NCBI GenBank assembly: GCA_036493895.1
Contig: DASXOZ010000050.1
Span: 1 to 64,000 of the forward strand
Length of the DNA: 64,000 bases
Origin: Candidatus Binatia bacterium
GTDB taxonomy: Bacteria > Desulfobacterota > Binatia > UBA1149 > CAITLU01
Direction of reading: 5' to 3'
Part shown: positions 6,411 through 14,959 of the stretch, piece by piece
Numbering within the stretch: the stretch's first letter is position 1
Layout: each line of letters opens with the position of its first letter
Program-made: the position numbers and the translations under genes
Notes under the pieces: generated by a model
Told to the model about the DNA's origin: nothing
The model's database searches: none
Seen by the model: the letters and a program-made list of their open reading frames with translations, nothing else

Positions 6411-8207
6411 ATGAGCCATGTCACACGCACCGCTTCGGCCATCACCGCCCTGCTTTTCGTCACGGCTGCTCCGTTCTGCAGGGAGGCATCTGCGTACTCC
6501 GATTCTGTCGCTGCGATGCTCGTCAACACGACGCCGGCGCAGTGGCAGAACGATTCCGACCTCGCAACGAGCTCCGGCGGCCAGACACTCATCGTCTGGG
6601 ACCTCAGGACGAGCGGGGGAACAGGCACCATTCTTGGACGGATGTACGACGGCAGCGGGCAGCCGATCGACGATGCACAGCGCGATCTGGTGCCGGACCC
6701 CAACGGCGACGAGCGCATCACTCCGCGTATCTGCGCACGCGACGACGGCGGCTGGAACGTCGTATGGGCGAATTTTCCGGCGGCCCAACGGGATCCGGTG
6801 ACACATGCATTACTTCCGCCGACAGCGGCCGATCTCGCGCGAATCGGCATCTTTGCGCAGCACCTGGCCGCCGACGGCTTGCCCATCGGAGAACCGATCG
6901 GTGTCACGAACTACGGCCTCAATCCCGGCGTGGTCGAGGCCGATGTCGCCTGCCTGCCGCAAGGTGGCTTCTTCGCAACTTGGCTCGCTTCACCGTACGC
7001 AGTGGACAGCGACGGCAATTCGATTCCGCTGCCTCGATCCGTCCGGGGCCGCCGCTTCGATGGTTCCGGCAATCCACTTGGTGACGAAATCCAGATGAAC
7101 ACGGACTGGACTCCGGAGTTCGATCCGGCCATCGCGTCGGATTCTGACGGCCGAACGATCGTCATTTGGGGCGCGGGCTGTCCCACCTACTACGTCGACT
7201 GCGACGTGCACCCGGACGGTTCCGGCTCGAGCCTGCAGGGACGCCTGTTCGGACCCGACGGCAATCCGCTCGGACCGGAATTCACGATCAATTCGACACC
7301 GCTCGGAAATCAGGGCGATACCGGATACTCCGCGGCCTTCGGCCTGAACGGAGAATTCGTCGTCGCGTTCACGAGCGGCTACATCGTCTGGCCGACCGTT
7401 ACCGCACGGAGGTTCGCATCAGACGGCACCCCGCTAGGGGACGATTTCGCGGTCAGCGAGACAACCGGTGACCAGCAACTGCACCCCACGCTTGCGCACG
7501 ACGGTGCCGGCGGATTCCTGTTCATGTGGGAGCGTACGCAGGAATTTCTCTACGGCCGTTCGTTCGACGCGAACGACCTGCCGCTGTTCCCGTCATTCGT
7601 TCTGGATGACCAGAATACGGGAGGGCGTGAGCCTCAACTTGCCGGTCACGGCGGAACCTACGATCTGGTCTGGCAAGGTGAAGTCGACGGCCGGTCGATC
7701 ATGCATCTGTTCCTGACGACGTTGCCGCCGGCGCCCGATCCAGGCGGTACGGGAGGTACGGGAGGGAGATCCGGCGCATTGTGCACGGATGCGCCGGCCA
7801 CAGGTTGCGGGAGTGCCGAGCCTGGGAGGCTGCGCATTCGAAGCGGCAATGCCGCATCCAGATTGCGCTGGAAGTGGAGCGTCGCCGATGCCGGCAGTGA
7901 GCAGTCTGCGATTGCGGCCGGTTCGGCCCTTTGCGTGTACGAAGACGGGACGCTTGTTGCCGGAAGTGCCGTACCGGGCCCCGATGCAGCGCCCGAAGCA
8001 TGGCAGGCCGCCGACGGTCTGTGGACTTTCGACCAGCCCTCGCAGGGAACATTTGCCGTAAACAAGCTGAAGGTGCGCAACCGTTCCTTGGTCACGAGCT
8101 TGGCCCTCGAGGCCACATCGCACGACGCAGCCCTGGTGCACACGGATCCACTCGTCGCGCAGCTCATCGAAAGTGATGCGAGCTGTCGGGAGAGCATCGT
8201 CCCTTAG
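6411..8207 (+). CDS. Large exported repeat protein of unknown function
   Basis: A 598-residue exported protein with a clear GGAGGACCTTTT ribosome-binding site before ATG 6411. A signal peptide (ASAITALLFVTAAPFCREAS) is followed by at least five repeats of a motif like GRRFDGSGNPLGDEIQMN, with a W- or F-rich strand (TLIVWDLRTSGGTG, FVVAFTSGYIVWPTVTARRF) between them. This is the pattern of beta-propeller-like surface proteins. A Gly/Thr linker (GGTGGTGG, near residue 450) joins a C-terminal beta domain with a CVYEDG element. Probably surface or periplasmic. No enzyme motif seen. Confidence 0.7.
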   Translation: MSHVTRTASAITALLFVTAAPFCREASAYSDSVAAMLVNTTPAQWQNDSDLATSSGGQTLIVWDLRTSGGTGTILGRMYDGSGQPIDDAQRDLVPDPNGDERITPRICARDDGGWNVVWANFPAAQRDPVTHALLPPTAADLARIGIFAQHLAADGLPIGEPIGVTNYGLNPGVVEADVACLPQGGFFATWLASPYAVDSDGNSIPLPRSVRGRRFDGSGNPLGDEIQMNTDWTPEFDPAIASDSDGRTIVIWGAGCPTYYVDCDVHPDGSGSSLQGRLFGPDGNPLGPEFTINSTPLGNQGDTGYSAAFGLNGEFVVAFTSGYIVWPTVTARRFASDGTPLGDDFAVSETTGDQQLHPTLAHDGAGGFLFMWERTQEFLYGRSFDANDLPLFPSFVLDDQNTGGREPQLAGHGGTYDLVWQGEVDGRSIMHLFLTTLPPAPDPGGTGGTGGRSGALCTDAPATGCGSAEPGRLRIRSGNAASRLRWKWSVADAGSEQSAIAAGSALCVYEDGTLVAGSAVPGPDAAPEAWQAADGLWTFDQPSQGTFAVNKLKVRNRSLVTSLALEATSHDAALVHTDPLVAQLIESDASCRESIVP

Positions 8208-8391
8208 GTCGTCCCGGTCGCAAGCTGCGCCACTGCGGCGCAAGCCGTCAATAGAGAGGAACCTCTCTGTCGGCGAACTCCTGCGCGCACTCAGGCCGGG
8301 CTGAACTGACGTTCCCGTGTGGTCTCGAAATTGTGCCGGACCCCGACTGGTGTCCAAATTGGGCCGGACGTTAGCTCGACCCCCTCAGCCT
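8208..8391. other. Intergenic DNA with a 14-bp direct repeat
   Basis: Contains two direct copies of AAATTGKGCCGGAC at 8328-8341 and 8356-8369, 28 bp apart. Repeated short motifs like these are typical at the ends of some IS families, for example IS21-like. With the neighbouring transposase fragment they may mark an old IS terminus. No gene seen. Confidence 0.35.
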
Positions 8392-8545
8392 TTAGCCGCT
8401 GCGCGCTGAGCGGCCTTCGGCCCGCTCGCTGAGCCAACCATTGTCGTCAGGGAGCGCATAAATGGGGTATTGCCAGAAGGTGCCCCCGCAGCAGGTCGAA
8501 CCGTTCGCGTCGCGATTTGTCCCGTCCGGGCAAACCGTGAAACAG
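8392..8545 (-). pseudogene. 3' fragment of a Cys-containing protein
   Basis: Reading from about 8545 down to the stop at 8392, the frame gives CFTVCPDGTNRDANGSTCCG then GTFWQYPIYALPDDNGWLSE, which looks like the end of an exported Cys-rich protein. Upstream the same frame reads antisense through the transposase fragment. The two are joined at a junction near 8540. Family unknown. Confidence 0.35.
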
Positions 8546-8815
8546 TCCCTCACCGACAAGCGCATCGACCTCGCCGTTGAAATTCTCGATGCCACCGTCG
8601 GTCATCAATGTCGGCAGCTCGTCCGCACTCACTGTGTTGCCGACTGCTTCTTCCAAGATCGCGGCCGCGTTGGCGATCTCGAAACGCTCGGCAACGCGCC
8701 ACACGAGAATCCTACGACTGAAGTTGTCGATGACCGCGTGGAGCCACACCTTCCTTCCGTCGACCAGACGAACGGCAGAGGTGTCGATGTGCCATACCGC
8801 GCGAGTTCAGCCGCT
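8447..8815 (-). pseudogene. Fragment of an rve-type transposase
   Basis: The catalytic core is partly present: first Asp in WHIDTSAVRLVDG (near 8790), then KVWLHAVIDNFSRRILVWRV and the second Asp in LPTLMTDGGIENFNGEVDAL. It has no N-terminal domain (TGA just upstream), and the third catalytic Glu region is replaced by unrelated sequence after about 8540. A dead IS remnant, different from the intact transposase at 1009-2031. Confidence 0.75.
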
Positions 8816-9150
8816 ATTTTAGCGGCAGCAAATCAAACTTTCCCGACGCTTCCTCGTAGAAGAGCGCGCCCTCTTTCGTGTCCGCGCCGCTCCAGTGCTT
8901 GTGGCCACCGGGGATTCGGATGAAGTCGCCCACGCCGACACGCTTCTGTCCGGCCTCGTCTTTGTAGAGATACGCACCTTTGAGAACGACGATCCAAAGG
9001 TCGTTCGTGTGCCTGTGCATACCGGAGTCGAACGCTGGCACGAACTTTGTAAAGCTGCCGTAGGCGCCCTTGTCCGGATCTCCCCATAGAACCGATTTGG
9101 AGACACCGGGAATGACCTCCTTGAAGTCGGCTTGCTCGGCGTTCGCAAAA
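8814..9150 (-). pseudogene. Cupin-domain protein lacking its 5' end
   Basis: About 110 codons of a cupin (FANAEQADFKEVIPGVSKSV, then HRHTNDLWIVVLKGAYLY and GDFIRIPGGHKHWSG). The metal-binding cupin histidines (SGMHRH and GGHKHW) are conserved. No ATG, GTG or TTG occurs in frame near the expected beginning, and the frame runs into dispersed repeat copy B at ~9173. An internal GTG at 9041 would give only 75 residues. Probably truncated by the repeat or a rearrangement. Related to DUF4437/ChrR-like cupins. Confidence 0.65.
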
Positions 9151-9172
9151 ACTAGCGACCTGGTTTTTGGCC

Positions 9173-9220
9173 GAATCTCTCTCTGCGGATGGTCCGCGCC
9201 GTCTCCCTGCCGGCGGGCGG
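9173..9220 (+). repeat. Dispersed repeat, copy B
   Basis: Shares AATCTCTCTCTGCGGAT exactly with copy A (5978-), then CCGCGCCGTCTCCCTGCCGG. The similarity fades after that. It lies at the broken 5' end of the cupin gene and 90 bp ahead of the acyl-CoA dehydrogenase start. Confidence 0.5.
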
Positions 9221-9313
9221 TGCGCTTTCCTGCGGGCCGGGGCCACCTCGGAACGCCCGCCTTGCCGCAGGAGGCGTTCGCGCTAAGGTCGCCATTCCCC
9301 CGAGGTGACCGCG

Positions 9314-10522
9314 ATGGATTTCGAGCATTCCGAACGAGCCCGCGCCTACATCGATCTCGCCGAGCGCTTCGTGCGCGAGCGCGTGGTGCCGAGTGAGCAG
9401 ACCTACGTCGACCAGCTCTCGGGCTCCGGGGACTGGCGCAAGTGGAAGGTTCCGCCGGTCATCGAAGAGCTGAAGACCGAAGCGCGCTCGCTCGGTCTCT
9501 GGAACCTCTTCCTGCCCGAGAAGGAATGGGGCGCCGGCCTCGACAACCGCGACTATGCGCCGATCGCGGAGGTCACCGGACGCAGTTATCTGGCGCCCGA
9601 GGTCTTCAACTGCGCCGCACCCGACACCGGCAACGCCGAGGTGCTCGTGCGCTACGGCAGCGACGAGCAGAAGGAGCAGTGGCTGCGGCCGCTGCTCGAC
9701 GGAACCATCCGCTCGGGCTTCTCGATGACGGAGCCGGCCGTTGCCTCCAGCGACGCGACCAACATGAAGGCGACCTGCGAGGTCGAAGGCGACGACGTGG
9801 TCCTGAACGGCCAGAAGTGGTGGACCAGCGGTGCCGGCGACCCGCGCTGCCGCTTCCTGATCTTCATGGGCGTGACCGACCCGAACGCGGATCGCCACCA
9901 CCGTCATTCGATGGTGCTGGTGCCCATCGATGCGCCGGGAGTGAAGATCCTGCGCATGCTGCCGGTGCTCGGACATCTCGGCGAGCCGCACGGGCACGCC
10001 GAGATCCTGTTCGACAACGTGCGGCTGCCGAAATCGGCGATCATCGCCGGACCCGGGCGCGGTTTCGAGATCGCGCAGGGCCGCCTCGGCCCCGGTCGCA
10101 TCCACCATTGCATGCGCGCGATCGGTGCGGCCGAGCGCGCGCTCGAGCGCCTGTGCCGCCGCGCGCTCGGTCGTGTCGCGTTCGGCAAGCCGCTGGCCAA
10201 TCTCGGCGGCAATCGCGATATCATCGCCGACAGCCGCATGGCCATCGACCAGGCCCGGCTGCTGACGCTGAAGGCCGCCTGGGCGCTCGACAAGCTCGGA
10301 ACCTTCGGCGCTCTGACCGACATCTCGGCGATCAAGGTCGTCGCGCCGAACGTGCTGCAGAAGGTCACCGACGCCGCCATCCAGATCCACGGAGCCGAGG
10401 GCATGACGGACCCCGAGCTGACGCGCCTGCTCGGCATGGCGCGCGCCCTGCGAATCGCCGACGGGCCCGACGAGGTGCACCGCGGCATGGTCGCCCGCCT
10501 GGAGCTGAACAAGTACAAGTAG
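9314..10522 (+). CDS. Acyl-CoA dehydrogenase, ACAD10/11-like
   Basis: A 402-residue FAD enzyme that oxidises acyl-CoA to enoyl-CoA. The family framework is complete: FAD/substrate motif SGFSMTEPAVASSDATNMKA, KWWTSGAGDPRC, RIHHCMRAIGAAERALE and the C-terminal QIHGAEGMTDPELTRLLGMA. The usual catalytic Glu of the YEGT segment is replaced by Asp in IADGPDEVH, as in the ACAD10/11 group. ATG 9314 follows GAGGTG; a GTG at 9305 is less likely. The neighbouring FAD gene 53 bp downstream suggests one operon for lipid or isoprenoid-acid catabolism (inference). Confidence 0.88.
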   Translation: MDFEHSERARAYIDLAERFVRERVVPSEQTYVDQLSGSGDWRKWKVPPVIEELKTEARSLGLWNLFLPEKEWGAGLDNRDYAPIAEVTGRSYLAPEVFNCAAPDTGNAEVLVRYGSDEQKEQWLRPLLDGTIRSGFSMTEPAVASSDATNMKATCEVEGDDVVLNGQKWWTSGAGDPRCRFLIFMGVTDPNADRHHRHSMVLVPIDAPGVKILRMLPVLGHLGEPHGHAEILFDNVRLPKSAIIAGPGRGFEIAQGRLGPGRIHHCMRAIGAAERALERLCRRALGRVAFGKPLANLGGNRDIIADSRMAIDQARLLTLKAAWALDKLGTFGALTDISAIKVVAPNVLQKVTDAAIQIHGAEGMTDPELTRLLGMARALRIADGPDEVHRGMVARLELNKYK

Positions 10523-10575
10523 GCGTCATCGTGCGGAAGCCATCCGTGCGGCGTCGCATTCGGAACACACGAGCG

Positions 10576-12189
10576 ATGAGCAAGCACAAGATCGCCGAGC
10601 CGTACCGACGAAGCCCGCCCACGGGTTCCTGCGATGCGATCGTCGTCGGCTCCGGAATCGGCGGCCTGGCGGCGGCGGCGCTGCTGGCGCGCCACGGTCG
10701 CAGGCGCGTGCTCGTGCTCGAGCGCCACTACACGATCGGCGGCTTCACGCACGTCTTTCGACGTCCGGGCTACGAATGGGACGTTGGGGTCCACTACATC
10801 GGCGACACGATGCCGGGCGGCACGATCCGTGCGCTGTTCGACGACATCACCGACGCCCAGCTCCAATGGGCCGACATGGGAGAGATCGTCGAGCGGATCC
10901 GGATCGGCGGTGAGGAGTTCGTCTATCCGCGCGGCAAGGCCGAGCTGCGGCGCGAGCTCGTCGCGCGCTTCCCGGCCGAGGCCGGCGCCATCGATCGCTA
11001 CTTCGAACTCGTCGACGCGGCGGCCGCTACGCTGCAGGACTTCCTCGCGACGCGCGCGATGCCGCGCCTCGTCGGCGCGCTGATCAAACCGATGGCGCGG
11101 CGGCGCTTCTTCCGTTTCTCCGATCGCACGACGCGTGAGGTGCTCGAAGGGTTGACGTCGAATCAGGAGCTGATCTCGTTGCTGACGGCGCAGTGGGGAG
11201 ACTATGGCCTTGCGCCGGCGCGCAGCAGCTTTGCGATCCACGCGCTCGTCACCCAGCACTACTTTCGCGGCGGGTTCTATCCGGTCGGAGGCGCCGGCCG
11301 CATCGCCGAGACCATCGCACCGGTGATCCGCGCCGCCGGCGGCGAGCTCCTCGTCAATGCCGAAGTCGCCGGAATCGCCATCGAGGGCGGGCGCGTCGTC
11401 GGCGTGCAGATGGCTGAGGACGGCGCGACGCTGCGGGCACCGCTGGTGATCAGCGATGCGGGCGTCGCCAATACCTTCGGGCGGCTGCTGCCGCGTCCGT
11501 TCGCCGAAAAGCTCGGATTGCTGCGCGCGCTCGCCGGCATGAAGCCGTCAACGGCGCACGCCTGCCTCTACGTGGGACTCCGCGGCAGCACGCGCGACCT
11601 CGGCCTCGAGCGCTCGAACCTCTGGGTCTACCCCGACGGCAACCACGAGCGTTCCGCCGCGGGCGATCCGTCCGCGCAGCCGTTTGCCTACATCTCCTTT
11701 CCGTCGGCCAAGGATCCCGACTTCGACCGACGGCATCCGGACCGCTCGACGATCGACATCATGACGTTCCTCTCCTACGACGCCTTCGCGAAATGGGAAG
11801 GAACGCGCTGGCAGAAACGCGGCGACGAATACGATACGGCCAAGTCCGCGCTGGCGGCAAAGCTTCTCGAGCTGCTCTATTCGCACGTTCCGCAGACGCG
11901 CGGCGCGGTGGAGGTCGCCGAGATGTCCACGCCGCTGTCTACTCGCAATTTCACCGCACATCCTCACGGCGAGATCTACGGGTTCGAGCATACTCCGGAG
12001 CGTTTCCGCAACGAGTGGCTGAGGCCGGCCACTCCGGTCCGGGGACTCATGCTCACCGGCGCCGACGTCGCGACGGCCGGCGTTGCCGGCGCGATGATGG
12101 GCGGCGCGATCTGCGCGTCGGCGATCCTGCGGCGCAACCTCGTCGGCGCGGCAATTCGCGCAGCGGCGCGGCGCGCAGCCGTGCTCTGA
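10576..12189 (+). CDS. FAD-dependent retinol saturase/carotene desaturase-like oxidoreductase
   Basis: A 537-residue phytoene-dehydrogenase-family enzyme. The dinucleotide fold starts at residue ~20 (DAIVVGSGIGGLAAAALLAR, LVLERHYTIGGFTHVFRRPG). The middle (GGFYPVGGAGRIAETIAPVI) and C-terminus (GLMLTGADVATAGVAGAMMG) hold the second FAD contacts, as in all-trans-retinol 13,14-reductase-like proteins. Start ATG 10576. It follows the acyl-CoA dehydrogenase on the same strand. Substrate unknown; a polyprenyl or carotenoid-like lipid is the family expectation. Confidence 0.82.
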   Translation: MSKHKIAEPYRRSPPTGSCDAIVVGSGIGGLAAAALLARHGRRRVLVLERHYTIGGFTHVFRRPGYEWDVGVHYIGDTMPGGTIRALFDDITDAQLQWADMGEIVERIRIGGEEFVYPRGKAELRRELVARFPAEAGAIDRYFELVDAAAATLQDFLATRAMPRLVGALIKPMARRRFFRFSDRTTREVLEGLTSNQELISLLTAQWGDYGLAPARSSFAIHALVTQHYFRGGFYPVGGAGRIAETIAPVIRAAGGELLVNAEVAGIAIEGGRVVGVQMAEDGATLRAPLVISDAGVANTFGRLLPRPFAEKLGLLRALAGMKPSTAHACLYVGLRGSTRDLGLERSNLWVYPDGNHERSAAGDPSAQPFAYISFPSAKDPDFDRRHPDRSTIDIMTFLSYDAFAKWEGTRWQKRGDEYDTAKSALAAKLLELLYSHVPQTRGAVEVAEMSTPLSTRNFTAHPHGEIYGFEHTPERFRNEWLRPATPVRGLMLTGADVATAGVAGAMMGGAICASAILRRNLVGAAIRAAARRAAVL

Positions 12190-12289
12190 CCCTTCGCACG
12201 GAAGCCCCGCGTTCCATGCTCAGCGGAACGATCTTTCGACCGGCACTCGGATTCGATCGGGTGGACGAGTCTGGTCGACTCGTGGCACG

Positions 12290-13312
12290 TCACCGGACGG
12301 AAGCACGCACCGGAACGGACAGCTGACCTCCCGGAAGATTCGACATCTTGATTCGAATCGCAGCGAGGAAGTCGCCGCGAGGCAGCCCCTCGGCCGCGAG
12401 GTCGACGTCGAACCGGAAAGTCCCGTCCTTGCCTGCGGGATCCATCGCAACGTGAACGGCAGGGCTGTCGCTCCCGAACGATTCGACGGTCGCCGTCTTC
12501 TGCCTGGCGACGACGAGAAGAGTCTGGCGGGACGCACCGAGGTTGCCGTCGGAAGTGCCAGACCGGACCTCGCCGAAGTCGACGCTTTCCGTTGTTGCGT
12601 AGAGGTCGGGGTGCACGAGAACGTGAACGTCGATCGAGAGCGACTTCGCGAATTCACTCGTCGTAGCGATGAGCAGGCTCGAGTCGTAGCTGCCGGGCGC
12701 AAGGTCGGAAGCCGGGACGACTTCGATCCGCGAGACCTTGCCAGGCTCGACGTCGGTCGCCGACGCCGTGAACCACGATGCCCCGGGCTGCAGACTGCGG
12801 ATCGCGAGGGGCGCCTTCTCGTTGTTCACGAGGCGCAGAGCCGCAGACTTCTTCTCGCCGGCGAATTCGCTGAGATAGACGGGCCCGAAAGGGTCGATGT
12901 CGACGGGCAGTCGTACTTCGCCAGACAAAGTGAGCTCGGTCTCGACGCCATCGGGATCGGCGGTGCGCACCACCGCGGTGCCCTCGATCCGGCCGCGCGC
13001 GCCTTCAGGCTTCCAATCGATGACGATGTCGGACGAAGCGCCGGGATCGATCACCGCTTTGGCGGTCGACTTCATGCCGGGCTGCGAGAACTGGATGGAT
13101 TCGATCTGGAGCGGCTTCGCACCGGGGTTCCGCAGCGTGAAGGGATGCGAGACCGTCCGTCCAAGCGTGATGGTGCCGAAATCCCAGGTCGTCGACGACC
13201 ATTCGCCGCCGGCAATCGCGCCAAGCGGCAGGAACGCGAGAAGCGCCGGGAGCACAACGAACACCGCGACCGGGGCCGACTTCCGGCCCCGGTCGCTACG
13301 ATCGGGCCTCAC
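12290..13312 (-). CDS. Exported DUF1573-like beta-sandwich protein
   Basis: A 340-residue protein with an N-terminal membrane or signal segment (VAVFVVLPALLAFLPLGAIA). A DUF1573/ASH-like domain follows (TTWDFGTITLGRTVSHPFTL, NPGAKPLQIESI), with at least two more Ig-like repeats (FGPVYLSEFAGEKKSAALRL, ESVDFGEVRSGTSDGNLG). Start GTG 13310-13312, right after the upstream stop at 13315-13317. Probably periplasmic and structural; function unknown. It looks co-transcribed with the next upstream exported protein. Confidence 0.7.
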   Translation of the reverse strand: MRPDRSDRGRKSAPVAVFVVLPALLAFLPLGAIAGGEWSSTTWDFGTITLGRTVSHPFTLRNPGAKPLQIESIQFSQPGMKSTAKAVIDPGASSDIVIDWKPEGARGRIEGTAVVRTADPDGVETELTLSGEVRLPVDIDPFGPVYLSEFAGEKKSAALRLVNNEKAPLAIRSLQPGASWFTASATDVEPGKVSRIEVVPASDLAPGSYDSSLLIATTSEFAKSLSIDVHVLVHPDLYATTESVDFGEVRSGTSDGNLGASRQTLLVVARQKTATVESFGSDSPAVHVAMDPAGKDGTFRFDVDLAAEGLPRGDFLAAIRIKMSNLPGGQLSVPVRASVR

Positions 13313-13314
13313 TC

Positions 13315-13989
13315 TTACTTGACCAGATAGAACCTGATCTGCGCCAGCTTGAGACCGTTGTTGTCGTACTGCCACAGGAAGTCATGAAACCCGTCGGCAA
13401 ACAGCGACACGCTCTGGCAGATCGTCGTTCCGTAGGTCACGCACTGCATCGTCGTCAGCGCCGGCGTCACGTTGGTGAACATCTGCTTGCCCTTGCTGCG
13501 TGCCAGCACGTCGTTGCCGCTCGAACAGACGAAGGTTCCATCGGGTGCGGTCGCGCACGTCGTGATCGTCGCGGACCCGTTCGGCGTGCCAAGCGCCCTG
13601 GCCCAGACTTCGTAGTTGGCCATGGCAGTACCACCGTTGCAGCCCGTGTCCGTCGTCACGTTCGTATCGCAGGGCAACTGGAACACCGCTCCCTTCGATG
13701 CGATCGGCGCTCCGTCACATCCGTACGCCGTGTCGAAAGCGTTGCCGTCGCAGACGGCGAACGGACCGGGAACAAGGTAGATACTGCTCGTCACAGTGCT
13801 GTTCTTGGCGCCGAGAGCCGCGAAGATCGTGTGCCGGTCGCCTCCGGTGAGAGGCTGGGTCTTGGGGTTGGTGACGCCGATGATGTTGAGGTTGTAATGC
13901 GCCCCGTTCGGCGCCCCGTTGCCGGCATCGGCAACTGCCGACCAGACCAGCACGGCGATAGGAATCACGATACTCAGCTTTCCTTTCAT
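13315..13989 (-). CDS. Exported protein of unknown function (224 aa)
   Basis: ATG 13987-13989 has a strong GAGGAGAG ribosome-binding site. Signal peptide (LSIVIPIAVLVWSAVADAGN), then a beta-rich domain beginning YNLNIIGVTNPKTQPLTGGD RHTIFAAL and carrying several Cys (CDGNAFDTAYGCDG, CDTNVTTDTGCNGG). The end FHDFLWQYDNNGLKLAQIRF is well formed. Similar exported proteins occur in uncultured delta-like bacteria. No enzyme motif. Confidence 0.65.
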   Translation of the reverse strand: MKGKLSIVIPIAVLVWSAVADAGNGAPNGAHYNLNIIGVTNPKTQPLTGGDRHTIFAALGAKNSTVTSSIYLVPGPFAVCDGNAFDTAYGCDGAPIASKGAVFQLPCDTNVTTDTGCNGGTAMANYEVWARALGTPNGSATITTCATAPDGTFVCSSGNDVLARSKGKQMFTNVTPALTTMQCVTYGTTICQSVSLFADGFHDFLWQYDNNGLKLAQIRFYLVK

Positions 13990-14300
13990 CAATTCTCTCC
14001 TCGAAGACATGCAGTAAAAGTTTGTCCGGCCAGAAGGACCAGCCGGTCGTAGCGCAGTTCTGTCCCTTTTGTAGCTATAAGGATAGGCCTGACGTTCCCG
14101 GGGAGCAACGGCGATCATTCGACGGCCCCGGTCCTCTCGAGCACGTCGGTACTCCCGACGGCTTAAAATTCCCGGCCAGGCGAGCCGGTAGCGATGGAAC
14201 GCGGGACGCCCGCCGCCGCAGGACCTTCATCAACTTGTCAGGATTGCCACTGCGCTGGTTGCCGGAATTCCGCCGAGTCTCGCCGCGCCAACTCGCTGAT
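13990..14300. other. Intergenic, no gene seen
   Basis: 311 bp between two minus-strand genes. It should contain the promoter for the exported protein starting at 13989 and the end of the DUF4345 transcript. I see no strong hairpin with a T-run. Confidence 0.4.
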
Positions 14301-14717
14301 CTAACTGCGCTTGTTGCTCGATCTGCGGCTGACCAGGAACGCGATCGTGCACAAGGTGGTGCCACCGAGGTCTGTGCCGAGAAGCTGGTAGGTCCCGGCA
14401 CTCACACCATGGCCTGCCAGAATGCCGATGAACCGGCACGTTCCGAGCCCGAACAGGCTGAGAGCGGCGGCGGCCAGTCCCTGCGTGCGGCGATCTTTCG
14501 ACGCGGCGCTGTAAATCAGGAAAGCGGCCATTCCGAGTTCCATCCCGCCGTACACTGCACGTGCGTCAGACGTGGCGTCGCCATTGGTAAGGACGATACC
14601 AAGAGGCAAGGCCATCGAGATCGGATCGAGGAGCCATTGGAGGCCAAAAGCACCAAAAGCGATCGCGCCGATACTCAGCACGCCAATGGCGAGATAGTCC
14701 GCTCCTTTCGACGTCAT
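14301..14717 (-). CDS. DUF4345-like small membrane protein
   Basis: A 138-residue protein with about four hydrophobic helices (LAIGVLSIGAIAFGAFGLQW, AVYGGMELGMAAFLIYSA, GLAAAALSLFGLGTCRFIGI, TTLCTIAFLVS). The pattern LDPISMALPLGIVL ... ARAVYGGMELG is characteristic of the DUF4345 family. No known function. Stand-alone on the minus strand. Confidence 0.7.
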   Translation of the reverse strand: MTSKGADYLAIGVLSIGAIAFGAFGLQWLLDPISMALPLGIVLTNGDATSDARAVYGGMELGMAAFLIYSAASKDRRTQGLAAAALSLFGLGTCRFIGILAGHGVSAGTYQLLGTDLGGTTLCTIAFLVSRRSSNKRS

Positions 14718-14959
14718 CGCGCACCGCTAAGTCGATCCGGGGCTTGACGCAAACGAGCGGCTGGCGCCGACGTCCATCCTCGTCATTCGAAGCGGCCGGG
14801 GTCGCAGTTGGCGACGCTCGCGCTACTCCACCGTAACCCCGGCGATCCCGATGATCTTGCCGGTAGAGCAATCATTGTCTGCGCCGCGCGCGTTCATCAC
14901 GGCTGCCGTGTTGCCTGCACCCGGGCAATCCGCGAGGCCCGTCGGCTCCACCGCGGGAG

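Noticed and set aside
9442..10575. Long open frame upstream of the FAD oxidoreductase as part of that protein
   Set aside because: It is antisense-like Arg-rich translation of the acyl-CoA dehydrogenase in another frame; the conserved protein begins at ATG 10576.
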